From CAYYHA01 sp964471535 (GTDB lineage: Bacteria > Myxococcota > Myxococcia > SLRQ01), in contig CAYYHA010000188.1 of assembly GCA_964471535.1 (NCBI GenBank), forward strand, positions 1 through 8,460: a stretch of DNA of 8,460 nt, written 5' to 3'. The first letter of the stretch is position 1. The number at the start of each line of letters is the position of its first letter. The notes beneath the pieces were generated by a model, which was given only the letters and a program-made list of their open reading frames with translations, did not search any database and was not told the DNA's origin. This document shows, in pieces, positions 4,958 through 8,460 of this stretch. The position numbers and the translations under genes were made by a program.

Positions 4958-6798
4958 GTGAGCAAGGTCATCGGAATCGATCTCGGAACGACCAACTCGT
5001 GTGTGGCGGTGCTCGAGGGCGGTGATCCCGTCGTCATTCCCAACTCGGAGGGGAGCCGCACCACACCCTCGATGGTGGCCTTCACCGAGACCGGAGAGCG
5101 CCTCGTGGGCCAGATCGCCAAGCGTCAGGCGATCACCAACAGTGAGAACACCATCTATGCGGTCAAGCGGCTCATCGGCCGGAAGTTCGACGAGCCCGAG
5201 GTGGCCAAGACGCGGGAACTCGTCCCCTACACCATCGTGCAGGCGGACAACGGGGACGCCTGGGTGGAGGTGCGCGGCGAGAAGATGAGCCCGGCGCAGA
5301 TCTCGGCGATGGTGCTCGCCAAGATGAAGGAGACCGCGCAGGACTACCTCGGCGAAGAGATCACCGAGGCGGTGATCACGGTCCCCGCCTACTTCAACGA
5401 CTCGCAGCGCCAGGCGACGAAGGACGCGGGAAAGATTGCCGGCCTCGAGGTGCTTCGAATCATCAACGAGCCCACGGCGGCGGCGCTGGCCTACGGCCTC
5501 GACAAGCAGAACCAGACGCAGAAGGTCGCCGTCTACGACCTCGGCGGGGGCACCTTCGATATCTCCATCCTGGAACTCAACGCCGGTGTCTTCGAGGTCA
5601 AGTCGACCAACGGTGACACCTTCCTGGGGGGCGAGGACTTCGACCAGCGCATCCTCCAGTGGCTCAACGAGCGCTTCAAGGAGGAGAACGACGGCAAGGA
5701 CCTGACCCAGGACAAGATGGCCCTGCAGCGCCTGAAGGAGGCGGCGGAGAAGGCGAAGCACGAGCTCTCGAGTTCCTTCGAGACCGATGTCAACCTGCCC
5801 TTCATCATGGCCGACGAGACGGGGCCGAAGCACCTGGTCTGCACCCTCGATCGCGCCACGCTCGAGGGCCTCGTGGAGGACCTCGTCGACCGGAGCCTCG
5901 AGCCGTGCCGCAAGGCCCTCGAAGATGCCGGGCTCACCGTGAAGGACATCGACGAGGTGCTGCTCGTAGGCGGCATGACCCGCATGCCGCTGGTGCAGCA
6001 GAAGGTGAGCGAGTTCTTCGGACGCGAGCCGCACAAGGGCATCAATCCCGACGAGGTGGTGGCCATCGGCGCGGCGGTGCAGGGTGCGGTGCTCAAGGGG
6101 GACGTCAAGGACGTGCTCCTCCTCGACGTGACCCCGCTCTCCCTGGGCGTGGAGACGGCCGGTGGGGTGTTCACCAAGATCATCGAGCGCAACACCACCA
6201 TCCCCTGCAAGAAGTCGATGGTCTTCTCCACCGCGCAGGACAACCAGCCACTGGTCAGCGTCCACGTCCTGCAGGGCGAGCGCGAGATGGCTGCCGACAA
6301 CAAGACCCTCGCCCGCTTCGAGCTGGTCGGCATCCCTCCCGCGCCCCGCGGTGTGCCGCAGATCGAGGTCACCTTCGACANNNNNNNNNNATCGACGCCA
6401 ACGGCATCGTGCACGTCTCCGCCAAAGACCTGGGCACGGGTAAGCAGCAGAGCATTCGCATCGTCGCCTCCTCTGGGCTCACCGAGGAGGAGATCGAGAA
6501 GATGATCGAGGATGCGAAGGCCCACGCGGAAAGCGACAAGCGCAAGAAGGAACTCGCCGATTTGCGCAACAACGCCGACGGGCTCATCTACACCACCGAG
6601 AAGAGCCTCGAGGAGTTCGCTTCCGAGCTGGGCGAGGAGGACGTGGCCGAGATCCGCGCCGACCTCGAGAACCTGAAGGGCTTGCTCGAGCAGGGTGACG
6701 AGGTGGACGTGGATGCGCTCCGAGAGGCCATCGCACAGCTCGAGGGCTCGGCCTACCGCATCGCCGAGGCGATGTACGCCGACGAAGCCGAGGGCTAG
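4958..6798 (+). CDS. dnaK: Chaperone DnaK (Hsp70), interrupted by an assembly gap
   Basis: DnaK is the ATP-driven Hsp70 that binds unfolded polypeptides with DnaJ and GrpE in the cytoplasm. It starts at GTG 4958. ATPase domain: IDLGTTNS (7-14), DLGGGTFDIS (194-203, holding the autophosphorylated Thr199), NEPTAAALAYG (170-180) and LLVGGMTRMP (335-344). The interdomain linker VLLLDV is at 386-391, the substrate-binding beta domain runs from about 392, and the helical lid follows to the end. The N run at 6381-6390 shifts the frame, but the protein family reads straight through: VTFD before the gap and IDANGIVHVSAKD after it are adjacent in DnaK. The intact protein would therefore be about 609 residues. 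It ends at YADEAEG just after the lid, so the disordered C-terminal tail of the E. coli protein (638 residues) is nearly absent. No biological frameshift is implied. Confidence 0.97.
6381..6390. other. Spurious assembly gap (10 N) inside dnaK
   Basis: The bases before the Ns end in TTC GAC A and those after begin ATC GAC GCC. The DnaK family has Phe-Asp-Ile-Asp here with nothing between, so the lone A before the Ns is most simply the first A of ATC. The two contigs then overlap by one base and no sequence is missing. The frame change across the gap (true length 2 modulo 3, that is, minus 1) agrees exactly. Confidence 0.8.
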
Positions 6799-6829
6799 GT
6801 AGCGCCCGGAGCCCCATGCGGGTGGCGTC

Positions 6830-6865
6830 GGTGGGTCCACTTGGGGCCGACCCGTCGGGCCCACC
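6830..6865 (+). terminator. Inverted repeat after dnaK, possible terminator or transcript-end structure
   Basis: GGTGGGTCC (6830-6838) and GGGCCCACC (6857-6865) can form nine pairs in RNA with one G-U. Within the 18-nt loop and its edge, CCGA/TCGG can form a smaller hairpin. A second short hairpin, ACCGC-CGGAC-GCGGT, lies at 6872-6886. No U-tract follows, so an intrinsic terminator is not certain. It could reduce read-through into dnaJ or protect the hrcA-grpE-dnaK mRNA 3' end. The rest of the 148-bp spacer holds only the dnaJ promoter candidate. Confidence 0.35.
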
Positions 6866-6904
6866 GCGGCCACCGCCGGACGCGGTCGGCGCCGCCGGTC
6901 TTCG

Positions 6905-6932
6905 TTGACAGGAACCGCCCACTGCTTACCCT
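6905..6932 (+). promoter_or_regulatory. Candidate promoter of dnaJ
   Basis: TTGACA (6905-6910) is a perfect sigma70 -35 box. After 16 bp, TACCCT (6927-6932) keeps the three most important -10 bases (TA...T) but matches only 3 of 6. Transcription would begin around 6938-6940, about 8 nt before the dnaJ ATG at 6947. No Shine-Dalgarno is visible upstream of that ATG. Independent transcription of dnaJ would fit the 148-bp distance from dnaK. Confidence 0.45.
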
Positions 6933-6946
6933 GCGCCCCACCGCCC

Positions 6947-8068
6947 ATGAAGCGCGACTACTACGAGATCCTAGGCGTCTCGCGGCATGCGGACTTTCGG
7001 GAGATCAAGAGCGCCTTCCGTAAGAAGGCGCACGAGTACCATCCCGATCGCAATCCCAACGACAAGGAGGCGGAGGAGCGCTTCAAGGAGTGCCAGGAAG
7101 CCTACGAGGTCCTCTCCGACCCCGAGAAGCGCGCCCGCTACGATCAGTTCGGACACGCCGGCGTCGGTGGGGCCGCGGATCCCTTCGGGGGCTTCCGGCC
7201 GGGCGCCGGCTTCGGCAACATCAACGACATCTTCGGAGACATCTTCGGAGACATCTTCGGGGGGGGCCGGCGTGGCCGCGCCCGCGCCCGGGGTGCGGAC
7301 CTTCGCTACGACCTCGAGCTCTCCTTCGAGGAAGCAGCCTTCGGCGGGGAGAAGGCCATCGAGGTGGACCGGGAGGTCCGCTGCGAGCACTGTGGCGGCA
7401 GCGGAGCCAAACCGGGCACCGCGCCTGCGACCTGCGAGACCTGCGGCGGCCATGGGGAGGTGCGCTTCACCCAGGGCTTCTTCGCGGTCACCCGGACCTG
7501 TCCCCAGTGCCGGGGGCGCGGCAGCGTGGTGCGCGACCCCTGCCCCGAATGCCGGGGCAGCGGTCGCACCCGTAAGACGAGCACCCTGACCGTGAAGGTG
7601 CCGCCGGGGGTGGACACGGGAACGCGGCTGAAGCTCTCGGGCGAAGGCGCGCCCGGTGAGATGGGCGCGCCTCCCGGCGACCTCTACGTGGTCTGCCACG
7701 TCCGAGAGCACCCCATCTTCATCCGGGAGGACGCCGACATCCTCTGCGAGGTGCCCATCTCCTTCCCACAGGCTGCCCTGGGCGCGGAGATCGAGGTGCC
7801 CACGCTCGACGGCAAGGTGAAGATGAAGATCCCCGAGGGCACGCAGAGCGGTAAGATCTTCCGGCTCCGCGGCAAGGGCGTGCCCATCCTCAACGGCGGG
7901 GGTCGGCGCGGTGACCAGCACGTGCGCATCGTGGTCGAGACGCCCACCAATCTCAACCGGCGCCAGAAGGAGCTTCTGGAGGCGTTGGCAAAGGAGCTCG
8001 GCTCCGAGGTGAGTCCTCAGTCGGCCTCCTTCTTCGAGAAGGTACGCGAACTTTTCTCCGATTCCTGA
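6947..8068 (+). CDS. dnaJ: Chaperone DnaJ (type I Hsp40)
   Basis: DnaJ delivers unfolded substrates to DnaK and stimulates its ATPase. The 373-residue product matches the usual length of about 375. J domain at residues 1-70 with HPD at 32-34; Gly/Phe-rich region 71-108 including three DIF motifs (94-105); zinc-finger region 146-205 with all four CXXCXGXG repeats (CEHCGGSG 146, CETCGGHG 163, CPQCRGRG 185, CPECRGSG 199); then the substrate-binding beta domains and the C-terminal dimerisation part. All catalytic and zinc residues are present, so it is a complete type A DnaJ. The ATG at 6947 gives the standard start MKRDYYEILGV. An in-frame ATG at 6905 would add 14 residues unlike any J domain and lies inside the -35 box. 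It is separated from dnaK by 148 bp and probably has its own promoter. Confidence 0.97.
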   Translation: MKRDYYEILGVSRHADFREIKSAFRKKAHEYHPDRNPNDKEAEERFKECQEAYEVLSDPEKRARYDQFGHAGVGGAADPFGGFRPGAGFGNINDIFGDIFGDIFGGGRRGRARARGADLRYDLELSFEEAAFGGEKAIEVDREVRCEHCGGSGAKPGTAPATCETCGGHGEVRFTQGFFAVTRTCPQCRGRGSVVRDPCPECRGSGRTRKTSTLTVKVPPGVDTGTRLKLSGEGAPGEMGAPPGDLYVVCHVREHPIFIREDADILCEVPISFPQAALGAEIEVPTLDGKVKMKIPEGTQSGKIFRLRGKGVPILNGGGRRGDQHVRIVVETPTNLNRRQKELLEALAKELGSEVSPQSASFFEKVRELFSDS

Positions 8069-8071
8069 TCC

Positions 8072-8118
8072 GGCGCGATGCGCCCACGGCCGGACGCCTG
8101 GCGGCACGCAGCCTGCCG
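8072..8118 (+). terminator. Two small GC hairpins after dnaJ, weak terminator candidate
   Basis: GGCGC-GAT-GCGCC (8072-8084) and CGGCA-N7-TGCCG (8102-8118) each form five perfect pairs shortly after the dnaJ stop at 8068. There is no U-tract, and GC-rich sequence makes such stems common. They may mark the end of the chaperone transcript before the next gene. Confidence 0.22.
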
Positions 8119-8161
8119 GGCTGTTCTCACCGGCGGTGCTGTCCTATGGTGCGCGGCCGAG

Positions 8162-8460
8162 ATGAGACGGTGCGTTGCAGCCCTCCTCCCGGCAGCGGTG
8201 CTCTCCCTGGCCTTCCTCAGCTGCGTCAAGCGTACGGTGGTGGTGGAGGGGGTGGAGATGGAGTACGAGGCGGCGGCCGAGAAGGTCTACGCCTCGGCGC
8301 GGGCCGCCTACGACGAAGGGCAGTGTGCGAAGGCCGTGGACGGTCTGCGTCGCTTCCTCGCCGACTTCGAGGCTTCGGCGCACGCGGACGAGGCACGTTA
8401 CTTCCTCGCCCGCTGCCTCGACCGTCTCGGCGAGCACGATCAAGCCATGGCCGCCTACCG
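8162..8460 (+). CDS. Predicted lipoprotein with TPR-like helices, N-terminal part only
   Basis: About 99 codons are present and the frame is open at the right edge. Residues 1-20 form a lipoprotein-type signal: basic MRR, a hydrophobic stretch (AALLPAAVLSLAFLS) and then Cys21. The box before the Cys (FLSC) is degenerate, because Leu/Ile/Val is usual at -3. The mature part begins with a short polar segment. From about residue 36 it forms amphipathic helices of TPR type: YASARAAYDEGQCAKAVDGLRRFLADF, then ARYFLARCLDRLGEHDQAMAAY. The latter follow the spacing of paired TPR helices in BamD- or CpoB-like outer-membrane lipoproteins. I cannot tell which of these, if either, it is. The ATG at 8162 was chosen for the signal peptide; an ATG at 8146 is in another frame. 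TATGGT at 8145-8150 could be a -10 box. A function in envelope assembly is only a guess. Confidence 0.75.
   Translation, partial: MRRCVAALLPAAVLSLAFLSCVKRTVVVEGVEMEYEAAAEKVYASARAAYDEGQCAKAVDGLRRFLADFEASAHADEARYFLARCLDRLGEHDQAMAAY

Noticed and set aside
3821..6265. An 814-codon open frame on the minus strand opposite grpE and dnaK.
   Set aside because: It mirrors the codon bias of real genes on the other strand. Long antisense frames opposite dnaK are a well-known artefact in GC-rich genomes. Its sequence is Leu/His/Arg/Val-rich without any recognisable domain.
1857..6974. Repeated CCTAGG hexamers (near 1855, 3954, 4953 and 6969).
   Set aside because: Two are inside coding sequence at unrelated positions and two arise around start or stop codons. 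No shared flanking sequence supports a functional site.
7226..7261. Three tandem 12-bp copies (GACATCTTCGGA type) in dnaJ.
   Set aside because: They encode the DIFG repeats of the Gly/Phe region, which are conserved in ordinary DnaJ proteins including that of E. coli, so this is protein constraint and not a mobile or regulatory repeat.
6971..8107. A 378-codon minus-strand open frame opposite dnaJ.
   Set aside because: It is a shadow of dnaJ, whose J domain and four zinc motifs are certain on the plus strand.

Overview
The window is GC-rich throughout. It reads as a piece of a draft or metagenome-assembled genome, because two runs of exactly 10 N interrupt genes. Protein features point to a high-GC, Gram-negative, deltaproteobacteria-like lineage (Myxococcota or Desulfobacterota in the broad sense). 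These are a multihaem c-type cytochrome next to a fused flavin/Fe-S/membrane oxidoreductase, a heat-shock cluster that includes the repressor HrcA, and a predicted outer-membrane lipoprotein with TPR-like helices. This taxonomic reading is inference from gene content, not from a search.

Left part, minus strand (1-2742): a two-gene redox unit. The first gene (2742 to 566) encodes a fusion of an N-terminal membrane anchor, a ferredoxin-like Fe-S region, a thioredoxin-reductase-like FAD/NAD(P)H module, and a C-terminal membrane domain with two H-x13-H helices. An assembly gap breaks its frame. Its end overlaps the GTG start of a secreted cytochrome with at least five CXXCH haem sites, which runs off the left edge. 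Together they look like a route for electrons from cytoplasmic NAD(P)H across the inner membrane to periplasmic haems.

Middle and right part, plus strand (2743-8068): after a 111-bp divergent intergenic region come hrcA, grpE, dnaK and dnaJ, that is, the HrcA repressor and the complete DnaK-DnaJ-GrpE chaperone machine. hrcA has a promoter candidate that fits both sigma70-like and sigma32-like consensus and is covered by an imperfect dyad. No canonical CIRCE operator is visible. A 9-bp hairpin lies between hrcA and grpE and masks the best grpE ribosome-binding site. dnaK begins with GTG directly after the grpE stop. dnaJ is set apart by 148 bp that hold an inverted repeat and a candidate promoter of its own.

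Right edge (8069-8460): a 93-bp spacer with two small GC hairpins, then the start of a lipoprotein-like gene with TPR-like helices that runs off the window.

I see no mobile element, CRISPR array, tRNA or rRNA. The most interesting material is the redox pair, with its unusual Fe-S ligand pattern, and the possible non-CIRCE and RNA-level regulation of the chaperone cluster.
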